Shown: in pieces, positions 49,864 to 58,943 of the stretch
Layout: the number at the start of each line of letters is the position of its first letter
Position numbering within the stretch: position 1 is the first letter of the stretch
From: CAZEQD01 sp964514305
Lineage (GTDB): Bacteria; Acidobacteriota; Aminicenantia; Aminicenantales; Aminicenantaceae
Reading direction: 5' to 3'
NCBI GenBank assembly: GCA_964514305.1
Contig: CAZEQD010000003.1
Location: forward strand, 1-64,000
DNA length: 64,000 bases
The notes under the pieces: model-generated
The model's database searches: none
Told to the model about the DNA's origin: nothing
What the model saw: only the letters and a program-made list of their open reading frames with translations
Program-made: the position numbers and the translations under genes

Positions 49864-50646
49864 TTATTTACCTTGAAAATTAGCTTGTCTTTTGGCTAAA
49901 AAAGCTTTTGTCCCTTCTTCGCTGTCTGCAGTAGCACAGGCTTCGCCAAAAAGTTCTGCCTCCACCAGAAGGCCTTCTTCAAGAGTTCCATCTAATCCCT
50001 TATTGATAGCCTTAATAGCATATTGAAGAGCCAAAGGAGCATTGGCTGCAATTTCTTTCGCCAGAGCTTTACAAGCCGGCAAAAGATCTTGGGAGGCGAC
50101 AACCTTGTTGACCAAGCCAATCTTTAAAGCTTCTTCAGCCCCAATAATTCTGCCAGTGAGAATAAGCTCCAGGGACCTGCCTTTCCCTACCAGTCTTGAC
50201 AGCCGCTGGGTTCCTCCAAATCCTGGAATAAGGCCTAATTTGACCTCAGGTTGACCCATCTTGGCTTTTTCGGAGGCAAGGCGCAAATGACAAGCAAGAG
50301 CTAACTCTGTACCCCCACCCAGTGCATAACCATTAATAGCAGCTATGACTGGTTTAGGGAAATTTTCTATGTACTTTGTTAAATCTTGACCAGCTAAGGC
50401 ATATTCTTTGCCAGAGACTAAATCAAGATGGGAAAGCTCCTCAATGTCAGCTCCAGCTACAAAGGCTTTTTCTCCCGATCCGGTTAAGATTACAACTCGG
50501 AGCTCAGGATCATTTTGATAAGATAGGAAAGCCTCCTTTAATTCCTTAATAGTCTCTTTATTCAAAGCATTCAATCTTTGAGGGCGATTAACAAAAATCC
50601 AACCCAAGCCCTCCTCTTTCTTGACAATTAAATTCTGGTAACTCAT
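49864..50646 (-). CDS. Enoyl-CoA hydratase/isomerase family protein
   Basis: This 260-residue crotonase-fold enzyme has AGADIEEL (oxyanion hole region), GYALGGGTELALACHLRLAS (first catalytic Glu) and MGQPEVKLGLIPGFGGTQRL (second catalytic Glu). Both glutamates of true enoyl-CoA hydratases are therefore kept, supporting hydration of 2-enoyl- or crotonyl-CoA. No other beta-oxidation gene is adjacent. The gene runs into ribH with a 10-base gap. An AGAGGTGAT ribosome site precedes ATG. Confidence 0.9.
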   Translation of the reverse strand: MSYQNLIVKKEEGLGWIFVNRPQRLNALNKETIKELKEAFLSYQNDPELRVVILTGSGEKAFVAGADIEELSHLDLVSGKEYALAGQDLTKYIENFPKPVIAAINGYALGGGTELALACHLRLASEKAKMGQPEVKLGLIPGFGGTQRLSRLVGKGRSLELILTGRIIGAEEALKIGLVNKVVASQDLLPACKALAKEIAANAPLALQYAIKAINKGLDGTLEEGLLVEAELFGEACATADSEEGTKAFLAKRQANFQGK

Positions 50647-50683
50647 TCAATCACCTCTTTAAAATAAGGAATAATAAAAAATG

Positions 50684-51805
50684 TTAAACTATTTTTTTCT
50701 CAAATATTCTATATTTTTTATATACTTTGCCTCCAAGAGACTCAACAAAACGATTAATAGCATCGTTGTCTTCTAACTGCCAGGAGGTTTCGCTCCACTC
50801 ATAGCCAGCTTTTAAAGCATTTTTTTCAAGTTCTGAATAAAGCAAATAGCTAATTCCTGCTAGTCTATATTCTCTGAGAACGCCAAAAACAATCGCTCTC
50901 ATCCCTTTTATTTTCCGTCGATACATCAAGAATTTAAGGATACTTAAGGGAGTAAGCCGTCCGTTCATGCGTTTTATTACTTCATTATAATTGGGAAAGC
51001 CAAAGGCAAAACCAATGGGCTTACCGTTGTGCTCGGCAAATATAACCAGGCGCGGGTCTGCAAATTGTTTAAGTTTCTTAACCATAAAATCCATCTCGCT
51101 CTCAGTCCAGGGAACAAAACCCCAATTCTTCTCCCAGGCATTATTATAAATGAATTTTATTTTTTTCACTTCTTCAGCCAAATTTTTCATATCCACAGTT
51201 CTTAGCTTAACCTTTGTTTCTTTTCTTACTCTCTCTACAATCTTTCGCACCTTGGCGGCCGTGTCATGATCTTTTGTCATATAAAAAGCATATAAGTCTT
51301 TAGCCTTGACTAAACCACATTTTTCCATTAGCTCCAAATAATAAGGAGGATTATAAGCCATCATAACTACAGGTGGAGAATCGAATCCCTCCAGCAGGAA
51401 AGCACATTCATCATTCATAGATAGATTCATAGGACCCCTTAAAATTTCCATTCCCCTTTTTTTACCCCATTCTGCTACTATATTTAGAAGAGAAGCCGCT
51501 ATTTCTACATCATTTATACTTTCATAAAGGCCAAAGAAAACAACTTTCTCATTATGCATTTCATTATGATTCTCATCAATAATGGCCGCTATTCTACCCC
51601 CTATTTGATCGTTTTTGTAAGCCATAAAAAGTTCAACTTCAGCATGTTCAAAGAATGGATTCTTCTTTTTATCAAGTTTTTCCTTCATATCGGCCAGAAG
51701 AGGAGGAATCCAATTAGGATCATCTTTATAGATCTGCCAAGGGAATAATAAAAATTTTTTGAATTCCTTTTTTGATTTAACTTCTTTAACTTGGATATCA
51801 TCCAA
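50684..51805 (-). CDS. GNAT-fold acetyltransferase-like protein
   Basis: This 373-residue cytoplasmic protein has a start LLFPWQIYKDDPNWIPPLLADMK and a middle LRGPMNLSMNDECAFLLEGF, typical of a widespread uncharacterised family. The C-terminal part (KPIGFAFGFPNYNEV, then LREYRLAGISYLLYSELEKNAL, then ETSWQLEDNDAINRFVESLGG) is GNAT-like and ends in the usual NxxxxxxxExxGG pattern. The acyl acceptor is unknown. The start is TTG (51805-51803) behind a strong AGGAGG; no in-frame ATG fits. It lies at the head of the run leading to lysS. Confidence 0.75.
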   Translation of the reverse strand: MDDIQVKEVKSKKEFKKFLLFPWQIYKDDPNWIPPLLADMKEKLDKKKNPFFEHAEVELFMAYKNDQIGGRIAAIIDENHNEMHNEKVVFFGLYESINDVEIAASLLNIVAEWGKKRGMEILRGPMNLSMNDECAFLLEGFDSPPVVMMAYNPPYYLELMEKCGLVKAKDLYAFYMTKDHDTAAKVRKIVERVRKETKVKLRTVDMKNLAEEVKKIKFIYNNAWEKNWGFVPWTESEMDFMVKKLKQFADPRLVIFAEHNGKPIGFAFGFPNYNEVIKRMNGRLTPLSILKFLMYRRKIKGMRAIVFGVLREYRLAGISYLLYSELEKNALKAGYEWSETSWQLEDNDAINRFVESLGGKVYKKYRIFEKKIV

Positions 51806-51919
51806 TCTATTTTCCTCCTAAGTTTTTCATATTTTATCAGATAAAATTTAATTTTGCATCATTAAATTAAAGAACGAAAGCATCCCCATTTCAAATTGCA
51901 TCAAATCATCATAAAAGCA

Positions 51920-51991
51920 TCTCTATTTCCGCGATTCCTGTAAGGAGCCATAAATAACTTCTTTAATTATTGGATATCACGGAAATAGAGA
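51920..51991. repeat. Inverted repeat, 16-base arms with one mismatch
   Basis: TCTCTATTTCCGCGAT (51920-51935) pairs with ATCACGGAAATAGAGA (51976-51991) except for one C/A position. The loop is 40 bases. Confidence 0.6.
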
Positions 51992-51997
51992 CTCTTC

Positions 51998-52025
51998 CTT
52001 TCACGTTTCACGCTTTAAAGGCTAA
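51998..52025. repeat. Short heptad stretch next to REP copy C
   Basis: CTTTCAC, GTTTCAC, GCTTTAA and AGGCTAA are phased at 7 bases and run straight into the REP unit. Confidence 0.4.
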
Positions 52026-52053
52026 CTGCCTGCTGAGGACAGCAGGCCCTACA
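52024..52053 (-). repeat. REP-like repeat, copy C
   Basis: AACTGCCTGCTGAGGACAGC then AGGCCCTACA, in the minus orientation relative to copy B. Confidence 0.8.
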
Positions 52054-52158
52054 CCAATATAAAGTTGCTGGAGGTTATATTTTGTGATAAAAACTTAGGA
52101 CAAAAGTTTTAATGATGATAAAATAGACTAGGCAGTAGCCAAAATAAAGGAGGACAAA

Positions 52159-54609
52159 ATGAAAGTTGCTACAAACTTTAAAGAGCTGCCTCCAGAGAAA
52201 CTCCGTTGGAGACTTGATCCCCTAAAAATTCCTTTTGAAACCAGCGCTCAGTGCAAAACTTCTGAAGAAATAATTGGCCAGGAAAGAGCCTTAAGAGCCA
52301 TCCAAACTGGTTTAGAAATAGAAAGCCTTGGCTACAATATTTTTGTCACAGGCATAGTTGGTACGGGCAGGACAACCACTATCAAACAGCTTTTGGAAAA
52401 ATTAGAAAAAGGAGAAAAAGCACCTGATGATATTCTTTACGTCAATAACTTCAAGGCTCCTGATGAACCTATGTTGATTAAGATGCCAGCCGGCAAAGGA
52501 AAACTATTTCGCCAAGCCATGGACCATTTGATTAAAATGCTATCAAAGAGCATACCTGAGCTTTTGAAAAGTAAATACTATCTTGAAAAAAGAGATAGTA
52601 TTATTCAAAGCCAGCAGAATAAACAAAAAGAAATATTAAAAAAGTTTGAAGAAGAAGTAGGTAAAGAAGGATTTTCTGTCATTCAAGTCCAGATGGGGCT
52701 CTTTGTCAAACCCGACCTTGTGCCTTTAATCGACAACAAACCCACTCCTTTTGCTAAACTGGAAGCCTTAGTCAGAGAAGGAAAATTTCCTAAGGAAAAG
52801 CTGGAAGAGCTGAAAAATAAATATGAAGAATTAACTGATAAACTAGAAGAAATTTTTCAGAAAATAAAAGAAACAGAGGAAAAAACCAAGCAAATGTTAA
52901 AAGAATGGGATGCTGAATCCATTACTCCCATTATCACCGGAGCTGTGGCTGAAATTAGAGAAAAATATAACTATCCAAAGATTCCAGAGTATCTTCAAGA
53001 TGTAGAGCAAACTCTCATCAAAAATATCGACCTTTTCAAGGGAGAAAAAAAAGATCAGAAAGAAAAGTTACCTATTGATCCTTTCTTAGAATACAGAGTT
53101 AATCTGGTTATCGATAACTCAAGAGTAACAGGAGCACCCGTGGTCATTGAAACTAATCCCAATTATGTCAATTTATTTGGCTCGATTGAAGCCACTCTCA
53201 ATAGATTTGGAATATGGCAAAGTGACTTCACCAAAATCAAAGGCGGATCTTTGCTTAAGGCAAACGGCGGCTATTTAGTCATGAATGCTCTGGATGCTTT
53301 GGTAGAAATAGGTGTCTGGCCCACCCTGAAGCGAACTTTAAGAAACCGTAAGCTCGAAATCCAAAACTTTAGCACCATTTATCTCATCTCGTCCAGTCGA
53401 CTTAAACCCCAGCCTATAGATATCGATGTTAAAGTGGTGATGATTGGAGATGAACATGTTTATAATCTTCTCTATTATTTAGATAAAGATTTCAAGAAGA
53501 TATTTAAAGTAAAAGCCGAATTCGATTCGGAAACACAAAAAACTGAAAAAACAATTGAAGAATATGCTTCCTTTATAAAAAAAATAACAGATGCAGATAA
53601 ATTGATTCCTTTTAATAAAGAGGGAATAGGAGCTCTTATTGAATATGGCACTAGGCTGGCCGGTAGGCAGAAGAAATTATCAACCCGATTTCATATTATT
53701 GCTGATGTAATTCGAGAGGCCTGCTATTGGGCAAAAAAAGATAAGCAGTCATTAGTGGACCGCCAGCACGTGGAAAAAGCCATCAAAGAACGCTTTGAAC
53801 GCGTAAGCTTAATAGAAGATAAAATTCAAGAGATGATTGAAGAAGGAACCATCATGATCGATACCCAAGGTAAGGTTATCGGTCAGGTAAACGGACTTTC
53901 TGTCTACGCCATGGGTGAATTTTCTTTCGGAAAACCCACCAGAATAACAGCCCGGACAGCAGTAGGACGAGCAGGTGTAATCAATATTGAAAGGGAAGCA
54001 GACTTAAGCGGCCGCACCCATAACAAAGGTGTTCTTATCTTGGGAGGCTACCTAAGAGGAAAATACGCCTGGAACAAGCCTTTCTCTCTCTCGGCTAGCA
54101 TTGCTTTCGAACAATCTTACTCTGGAATAGAGGGAGACAGTGCTTCATCGACTGAAGTCTATGCCATTCTTTCCAGCCTCTCCAAATTGCCGCTGCGCCA
54201 AGATATCGCCGTTACCGGCTCTCTCAACCAAAGAGGTGAAATCCAGCCGATCGGAGGCGTAAACGAAAAAATCGAGGGCTTTTTCGATGTCTGCAAGGCT
54301 AAAGGACTAACTGGCAGCCAGGGTGTAATTATTCCCCACCAAAATGTTCAGAATCTTATGTTAAGAGAAGATGTGGTAGAAGTAGTTAAAAAAGGGAAAT
54401 TTCATATCTATCCTATTAAAACCATTGACGAGGGTATTGAAATCTTAACTGGAGTTAAAGCGGGGAAAAGAAAAGAAAATGGAACTTTTGAAGAAGGCAC
54501 TGTAAATTATTTGGTAGATAAAGAACTGCAGCGGCTAGTTAAAAGCTGGAAAGCTTACGCAGCTGAAAAAGAAACTGAGAAAGAAAGACAAAAGGAAAAA
54601 GAAGTTTAA
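52159..54609 (+). CDS. Lon-like ATP-dependent protease with AAA_32 domain
   Basis: This 816-residue protein is of the Lon-related AAA_32 group. The nucleotide loop is GIVGTGRTT (65-73), with Arg where Walker A usually has Lys. A long coiled-coil insertion (about 140-260) follows, then the family block TKIKGGSLLKANGGYLVMNALDAL (Walker B region). The C-terminal S16 protease domain has catalytic S661 in GDSASS and K704 in VNEKIEGF. The text LSGRTHNKGVLILGGYLR and GSLNQRGEIQPIGGVNEKI is Lon-type. The tail is highly charged. It is cytoplasmic and stands alone with an AAAGGAGG ribosome site. Its substrate is unknown. Confidence 0.9.
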   Translation: MKVATNFKELPPEKLRWRLDPLKIPFETSAQCKTSEEIIGQERALRAIQTGLEIESLGYNIFVTGIVGTGRTTTIKQLLEKLEKGEKAPDDILYVNNFKAPDEPMLIKMPAGKGKLFRQAMDHLIKMLSKSIPELLKSKYYLEKRDSIIQSQQNKQKEILKKFEEEVGKEGFSVIQVQMGLFVKPDLVPLIDNKPTPFAKLEALVREGKFPKEKLEELKNKYEELTDKLEEIFQKIKETEEKTKQMLKEWDAESITPIITGAVAEIREKYNYPKIPEYLQDVEQTLIKNIDLFKGEKKDQKEKLPIDPFLEYRVNLVIDNSRVTGAPVVIETNPNYVNLFGSIEATLNRFGIWQSDFTKIKGGSLLKANGGYLVMNALDALVEIGVWPTLKRTLRNRKLEIQNFSTIYLISSSRLKPQPIDIDVKVVMIGDEHVYNLLYYLDKDFKKIFKVKAEFDSETQKTEKTIEEYASFIKKITDADKLIPFNKEGIGALIEYGTRLAGRQKKLSTRFHIIADVIREACYWAKKDKQSLVDRQHVEKAIKERFERVSLIEDKIQEMIEEGTIMIDTQGKVIGQVNGLSVYAMGEFSFGKPTRITARTAVGRAGVINIEREADLSGRTHNKGVLILGGYLRGKYAWNKPFSLSASIAFEQSYSGIEGDSASSTEVYAILSSLSKLPLRQDIAVTGSLNQRGEIQPIGGVNEKIEGFFDVCKAKGLTGSQGVIIPHQNVQNLMLREDVVEVVKKGKFHIYPIKTIDEGIEILTGVKAGKRKENGTFEEGTVNYLVDKELQRLVKSWKAYAAEKETEKERQKEKEV

Positions 54610-54630
54610 ACCTTCTTCTTGATCTGATCA

Positions 54631-56118
54631 CTAAACTTTCATTACTCTTCTAAAATGATAGCCATAAATGGCAAACTTTACCGCCAAGGGAAAAAGATGA
54701 GGCCGCCTGAACAATGTCCAGCTGAGAAGTTTCCAGTAATGAAGTCTTTCCCTCCCTTTTATTCCTAAGACGCCAATGGATTTTATAAAAGCCCCGAGAT
54801 AGCTGAAATCAAGATTGAATTTTCTTTTAAAAATTCGAGGCTTGTATTGTCTAAGAAAAATCATTACCCGCTGATAATAATGTTGAGGTGAATAAATAGT
54901 ATCCATGATAGATTTATAGCCGCTGAGAAGGGTTTTAAGGTTCATTTTGGGCACAAAATTTATGGAATAATCTGTATTATCACCGGATGAATTACTTATC
55001 AATCTTTTCTCTCTTTTTAAGCGAGAATAAAGTCTGGAGCCAGGAGGTGCATTAAGCAAGCCGACCATGGCTGTCACAATTCCACTTTTCTGGATAAAGC
55101 GGATCTGTCTTTCAAAAATAGAAGGAGGATCGCTATCAAAACCGACAATAAAACCTCCCTGAACTTCAAGGCCAAATTCCTGAATTTTCTTGACACAGGA
55201 AAGTAAATCACGGTTCTTGTTCTGAAACTTATTGCATTCAGTAAGACTGTCTTCGTTTGGCGTTTCAATGCCGATGAATACTTTATTAAAGCCAGCTTCG
55301 ACCATTAATTGAATTAATTCCTTATCATCATAAAGATTTATGGAGGCCTCGGTAAAGAACGAAAAGGGGTATTTTTTCTGCTTCATCCATTTTATCAAGA
55401 AGGGAAGAATTTCTTTCTTTAATTTTTTCTTATTACCAATAAAATTATCATCGACAAAAAAGACACTTCCCCGCCACCCATGTTTATATAAAGAATCTAA
55501 CTCTTCAATTATTTGCTCTTTATCTTTTGTCCGAGGCCGATGTCCATTAAGAAAAGGTATATCACAGAACTCACAATTGTAAGGGCAACCTCTCGAGTAC
55601 TGAATGTTCATAGAAGCATATTTCCTCATATTAATTAGTTCCCAACTTGGAACGGGTGTTTCTCTTAGGTCGGGCCACTTCTTAACTTTATAAAGACGGC
55701 GAAGATTACCTTTTTTCAGATCCTCCAAAAAAGGAGGCAGCGAGGCCTCAGCTTCGTTTAAAACAAAGCAATCAACATCTTCAAATTCTCGGTATTGAGT
55801 GGAAAAAAGGGGACCACCGGCCACAGTTTTGACTCCCTTTTTCCGGCAGAGCTTTATTATTTCTCTAGCGGACTTTTGTTGAACCATCATTGCACTAATA
55901 AAAACATAGTCAGCCCATTCCAGATCGGACTCATTCAAGGCAGTAACATTTAAGTCTACTAATTTTTTTGGCCATTCTTTGGGCAGCATAGAGGCTACTG
56001 TTAACAGGCCAAGAGGCGGGAATGATGCTTTTTTAGAAACAAATTTCAGAGCATAAGTAAAACTCCAAAAAGTATTCGGATAACGGGGATATATTAAAAG
56101 AATGTTCAATTTATTCAC
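54631..56118 (-). CDS. B12-binding-domain radical SAM protein (DUF4070 type)
   Basis: This is a 495-residue protein. The N-terminal half is a cobalamin-binding Rossmann domain (LLIYPRYPNTFWSFTYALKF, PPLGLLTVASMLP), though it lacks an obvious DxHxxG. The radical SAM cluster is CPYNCEFC, followed by FVDDNFIGNKKKLKKEIL, IGIETPNEDSL and GGFIVGFDSD. The C-terminal part (ILSPxxYY-like TIYSPQHYYQRVMIFLRQY) matches DUF4070, the group that includes hopanoid C-2/C-3 methylases. Members act on lipids or other scaffolds, but no hopanoid genes are nearby. The start is GTG at 56118 (AAGGAAATAAG upstream); a nearby TTG is also possible. A good promoter lies at 56219-56247. Confidence 0.85.
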   Translation of the reverse strand: MNKLNILLIYPRYPNTFWSFTYALKFVSKKASFPPLGLLTVASMLPKEWPKKLVDLNVTALNESDLEWADYVFISAMMVQQKSAREIIKLCRKKGVKTVAGGPLFSTQYREFEDVDCFVLNEAEASLPPFLEDLKKGNLRRLYKVKKWPDLRETPVPSWELINMRKYASMNIQYSRGCPYNCEFCDIPFLNGHRPRTKDKEQIIEELDSLYKHGWRGSVFFVDDNFIGNKKKLKKEILPFLIKWMKQKKYPFSFFTEASINLYDDKELIQLMVEAGFNKVFIGIETPNEDSLTECNKFQNKNRDLLSCVKKIQEFGLEVQGGFIVGFDSDPPSIFERQIRFIQKSGIVTAMVGLLNAPPGSRLYSRLKREKRLISNSSGDNTDYSINFVPKMNLKTLLSGYKSIMDTIYSPQHYYQRVMIFLRQYKPRIFKRKFNLDFSYLGAFIKSIGVLGIKGRERLHYWKLLSWTLFRRPHLFPLAVKFAIYGYHFRRVMKV

Positions 56119-56218
56119 CTTATTTCCTTTTTTAATTTTAAAATAACAAAAGAGATTTTTATCTAATGAAAGAAGACATTAAAATAAATCCGACTCTTTC
56201 TAATTTTCGTTGGTTTTA

Positions 56219-56247
56219 AGTATACACTATTGCTTGACGAATATCAA
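56219..56247 (-). promoter_or_regulatory. Sigma-70-type promoter of the radical SAM gene
   Basis: On the minus strand TTGATA (56247-56242), a 17-base spacer and TATACT (56224-56219) give one mismatch per box. The leader is about 100 bases. Confidence 0.6.
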
Positions 56248-56285
56248 TCATTTTTAAAAAAAAGGATTTTTTCATTGACTCGGAT

Positions 56286-56358
56286 AAACGGCCCGCTGAT
56301 GACAGCAAGCCCTACAGCAATATAATCTGACGGTCTGTTGAGGACAGCGGAGCCTACA
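56286..56358 (-). repeat. REP-like repeat, copy D (two tandem units)
   Basis: Unit one, AAACGGCCCGCTGATGACAG then CAAGCCCTACA (56286-56316). Unit two, GACGGTCTGTTGAGGACAGC then GGAGCCTACA (56329-56358). Both have the same orientation. The TAG stop of rluB (56356-56354) lies inside the CCTACA end of unit two. Confidence 0.8.
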
Positions 56359-57082
56359 CCTCACTTTTTGTCAGCCTTTTTAGGAGAGAGATCTCTCTGG
56401 GAGTTAAATAACGCCATTGACCCCTTTTAAGACTTCCCAAGGCCAATGGCCCGAATTTTATTCGTTTTAAATAAACAACCCTACACCCCATGGCTTCAAA
56501 CATTCTCCTTATCTCCCGCTTTCTTCCTTCGTAGATTTCAATCCTCAGCCCTAAGCCAGTAGCAGTAGAATTTATAATTTTAATCCTGGCTGGAGCTGTT
56601 TTCTGTCCATCTAATATTATTCCCTTTTCTAAACGAGAAATCTGACCTGGCTTCAGTTCTCCTTTAATTCTGACTAAATATACTTTTTTTATTTTAAAGC
56701 GAGGATGAGTAAGGCGAAAAGTAAGCTGACCATCATTGGTCAAGAGCAACAATCCCTGGCTGTGGTAATCCAATCTCCCTACAGGAAAGAAGCGCTTTTT
56801 AAAGGAAGGTAACAAATCCATAATATTCGCTCGCCCAAAGCTGTCTTTAAGTGTAACTAAAAAGCCTGGGGGTTTGTTAAGCATAATATAAACCTGGCCT
56901 TCCTCTTTTCTAACTTTTCGGCCATCTACCTTAACCACATCCTTTTCGGGATCTATCTTTACTCCCAAATTTTCCACTTGCTGACCGTTAACCGAAACTC
57001 TTCCTTCAGCAATTAACTTATCAGCCTCTCGTCTGGAAGAAATACCTGCTTGGGCTAGAAATTTATTCAATCTCATTAACAT
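56354..57082 (-). CDS. rluB: 23S rRNA pseudouridine synthase of the RluB/RluE group
   Basis: This 242-residue protein begins with an S4 RNA-binding domain (RLNKFLAQAGISSRREADKLIAEG). The catalytic block GRLDYHSQGLLLLTND has the essential Asp. LEVEIYEGRKREIRRMFEA-type text (LRIEIYEGRKREIRRMFEAM) is the family's third motif. It converts a uridine of 23S rRNA to pseudouridine. The last codons and the stop lie in a REP unit, so the natural C-terminus may have been altered slightly. It lies 11 bases after the second radical SAM gene and is probably in the same transcript. Confidence 0.93.
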   Translation of the reverse strand: MLMRLNKFLAQAGISSRREADKLIAEGRVSVNGQQVENLGVKIDPEKDVVKVDGRKVRKEEGQVYIMLNKPPGFLVTLKDSFGRANIMDLLPSFKKRFFPVGRLDYHSQGLLLLTNDGQLTFRLTHPRFKIKKVYLVRIKGELKPGQISRLEKGIILDGQKTAPARIKIINSTATGLGLRIEIYEGRKREIRRMFEAMGCRVVYLKRIKFGPLALGSLKRGQWRYLTPREISLLKRLTKSEV

Positions 57083-57093
57083 CTTAATTTTCC

Positions 57094-58191
57094 TCAGGTC
57101 AATAGATGGATATTGCCAATGTTCACTTTCTTTATGCCTGCCTCTAAAGCTACTTGTCGAGATTCTTCAGCCTGAATTCGCGATGTACAAGGCAAATCTT
57201 TAAAATAAAAATGAGGATAAAAGGCCAGAAGAGAATAGGGAATTTCAGGATTAAGAGAAGCTATGAATTTGGCAATAAGTCCCACCTCTTCTGTGTTTAT
57301 ATATCCTGGGACAAGAAGAGTACTGGCTATAACCAGGGGAGGCTCTTTTCTCTTAAATGACCAATTAGCTGCCAGCTCAAAATTCTTCAACGTCTGCCCG
57401 TTAGATCTCCCGCATAAGGCCATATTTAGCTGAGGATTGAATGTTTTTAGATCGAATTTAACACATCCCCCACTTTCCAAGGCAATAGCCAGAATCGTTT
57501 CTAACAAATGGCTGTTCATTGTTCCATTAGTCTCCCAACAGAACCTCAATATCTTGTTCCTTTTCTGGGACAGAGCCAAACGAGCCGTAAAGATAGAATG
57601 GGGAAGCTGAGGAGTAGGGTCTCCCCCAAAATAACATACACATGATGTCCGTTCATCAATATGCTGGACCAGGTCTTTAGCAGAAGTCGTTTTCATTTGG
57701 TGTCCAAATTGTTTGTGTTGCCAATTCTGACAAAAAAGACAATTAAAAGTGCAGCCATAATAAAAAACTGCCAAATTTTTAAATCCATATTCTGGCCCCC
57801 GGCTATAAGAATAGTCGGGATAGCCAGCTCCTGTTCCTCCTGGGCACACCCAACTGGCCACACAATTGGTAGGTAAAGGATCGTAATACCAGGCAAGGTA
57901 TGCTTCTTGAGAAAAAGGTCTTAATTTTTGACCATTCTGATTCTTCCTCACACCACAGAAGCCAGCTTTTCCTCTGCCAATCTGGCACTGGTTAAAACAA
58001 TAATTACAGGGTAATCCTTCCTTATCTCGGGGAGGAAAGGGACTCAGATTAAATGCCTCTCTGGACTCCTGGTGAGCTTTTATGATTCGAGAGTGGATTT
58101 TCTGGCTGCCTTCCAGAATACAATCCCGACATAGACCTAAAGCCTTTGAAATAAGAGGACTTTCCCGGCCACAGCCAAGACATCTGCCCAT
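57094..58191 (-). CDS. Radical SAM protein of the PflA-like COG1313 group
   Basis: This 365-residue protein has two N-terminal cysteine clusters (CLGCGRESPLISKALGLCRDC and CNYCFNQCQIGRGKAGFCG), probably metal sites. The radical SAM motif is GCTFNCLFCQN (CX3CX2C). The stretches YFGGDPTPQLPH, CWETNGTMN, CVKFDLKTF and STLLVPGYINTEEVG match uncharacterised pyruvate-formate-lyase-activase-like proteins that form the COG1313 family. The likely role is making a glycyl radical or modifying a small molecule; no partner gene is adjacent. rluB follows closely. Confidence 0.85.
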   Translation of the reverse strand: MGRCLGCGRESPLISKALGLCRDCILEGSQKIHSRIIKAHQESREAFNLSPFPPRDKEGLPCNYCFNQCQIGRGKAGFCGVRKNQNGQKLRPFSQEAYLAWYYDPLPTNCVASWVCPGGTGAGYPDYSYSRGPEYGFKNLAVFYYGCTFNCLFCQNWQHKQFGHQMKTTSAKDLVQHIDERTSCVCYFGGDPTPQLPHSIFTARLALSQKRNKILRFCWETNGTMNSHLLETILAIALESGGCVKFDLKTFNPQLNMALCGRSNGQTLKNFELAANWSFKRKEPPLVIASTLLVPGYINTEEVGLIAKFIASLNPEIPYSLLAFYPHFYFKDLPCTSRIQAEESRQVALEAGIKKVNIGNIHLLT

Positions 58192-58206
58192 GGTCTCTAT
58201 CTTAAG

Positions 58207-58770
58207 CTAAAAATAAATATTCAAACCCCCACTGATAGTAAAATCTCCAATCTTAAATTTTCTCTGATCAATATCAAGGCTGACATGGTGATATTTGCCT
58301 TCGGCCAATAAAGAAAGCCTGCTACCCAGATGCAATTCCAGTCCAAGTCCTAAATTATATCCTCCATCTCTGTCTTTATCGATGTCATGAATATTGGCCG
58401 TATAATAACCATAACCCATGGTAAGATAGGGATGGATGAGAAAAAAAGGGAAAAAATATTTAAAATTTAAGCCAATAAAATTATAATCGACTTGCCTTCC
58501 TCCCCAATCTAGGGCTATCAAGTCAGCCACATCCAAATTATGTGCAGCTTGAAAATAATTAATTTCCACAGCTATCATCATGATTTTAAGACCAGCTCGC
58601 AATCCATACAGAAAAGTGGTGTCAGTGTTAAAGTTAACGTTTTTCAGACTGGGTTTCTGGGCTGAATAGCCTGCTTGAACTCCAAAATAGAGCCCCCCCC
58701 GAGCATAAACTTTGGACATAAATAGCAGGATAAAAAGAATTATCAACACTCCTAAAAATTTTTTTCTCAT
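58207..58770 (-). CDS. Small outer-membrane beta-barrel protein
   Basis: This 187-residue exported protein has a signal peptide (LGVLIILFILLFMSKVYARG). The rest alternates polar and hydrophobic residues as in 8-strand barrels (LYFGVQAGYSAQKPSL, YGLRAGLKIMMIAVEINYF, YLTMGYGYYTANIHDI, YNLGLGLELHLGSRLSLLAE) and ends GGLNIYF with terminal Phe. The plan is like OmpA/OmpX-type or OMP_b-brl porins without known function. Its ribosome site AAGGAG lies within heptad repeat units (58773-58800). It stands 15 bases before the COG1313 gene and may lead that transcript. Confidence 0.8.
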   Translation of the reverse strand: MRKKFLGVLIILFILLFMSKVYARGGLYFGVQAGYSAQKPSLKNVNFNTDTTFLYGLRAGLKIMMIAVEINYFQAAHNLDVADLIALDWGGRQVDYNFIGLNFKYFFPFFLIHPYLTMGYGYYTANIHDIDKDRDGGYNLGLGLELHLGSRLSLLAEGKYHHVSLDIDQRKFKIGDFTISGGLNIYF

Positions 58771-58772
58771 TT

Positions 58773-58800
58773 ATTTACTCCTTACTGTTTACTTGCTACC
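58773..58800. repeat. Heptad stretch carrying the beta-barrel gene's ribosome site
   Basis: ATTTACT, CCTTACT, GTTTACT and TGCTACC lie immediately upstream of the ATG. On the coding strand the junction of two units reads AAGGAGT and serves as Shine-Dalgarno. Confidence 0.6.
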
Positions 58801-58819
58801 TCTTTCGCTTTACGATTTA

Positions 58820-58891
58820 AACGGTTTGCTGTCCTCAGCAGACCCTCCCCTATTTATTATAAACGGCCCGCTGAGGACAACGGGCCCTACA
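58820..58891 (-). repeat. REP-like repeat, copy E (two units)
   Basis: ACGGTTTGCTGTCCTCAGCA then GACCCT (58820-58846). The second unit is AAACGGCCCGCTGAGGACAA then CGGGCCCTACA (58861-58891). Heptad arrays lie on both sides. Confidence 0.8.
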
Positions 58892-58900
58892 CTCCTTTAT

Positions 58901-58942
58901 TCCCACTCCTTACTCCTCACTGTTTACTGTTTACTCTTTACC
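58901..58942 (+). repeat. Heptanucleotide array, six units
   Basis: TCCCACT, CCTTACT, CCTCACT, GTTTACT, GTTTACT, CTTTACC are consecutive and end 1 base before the stop of the next gene. Confidence 0.7.
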
Positions 58943-58943
58943 T

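Larger units (their letters stand above)
51806..52158. other. Divergent intergenic region with inverted repeat, heptads and REP copy C
   Basis: This 353-base spacer between the acetyltransferase and Lon-like genes contains the inverted repeat at 51920-51991, a short heptad stretch and one REP unit. A TAAAAT box lies near 52118-52126 and may belong to the Lon-like promoter. No coding frame was seen. Confidence 0.6.
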
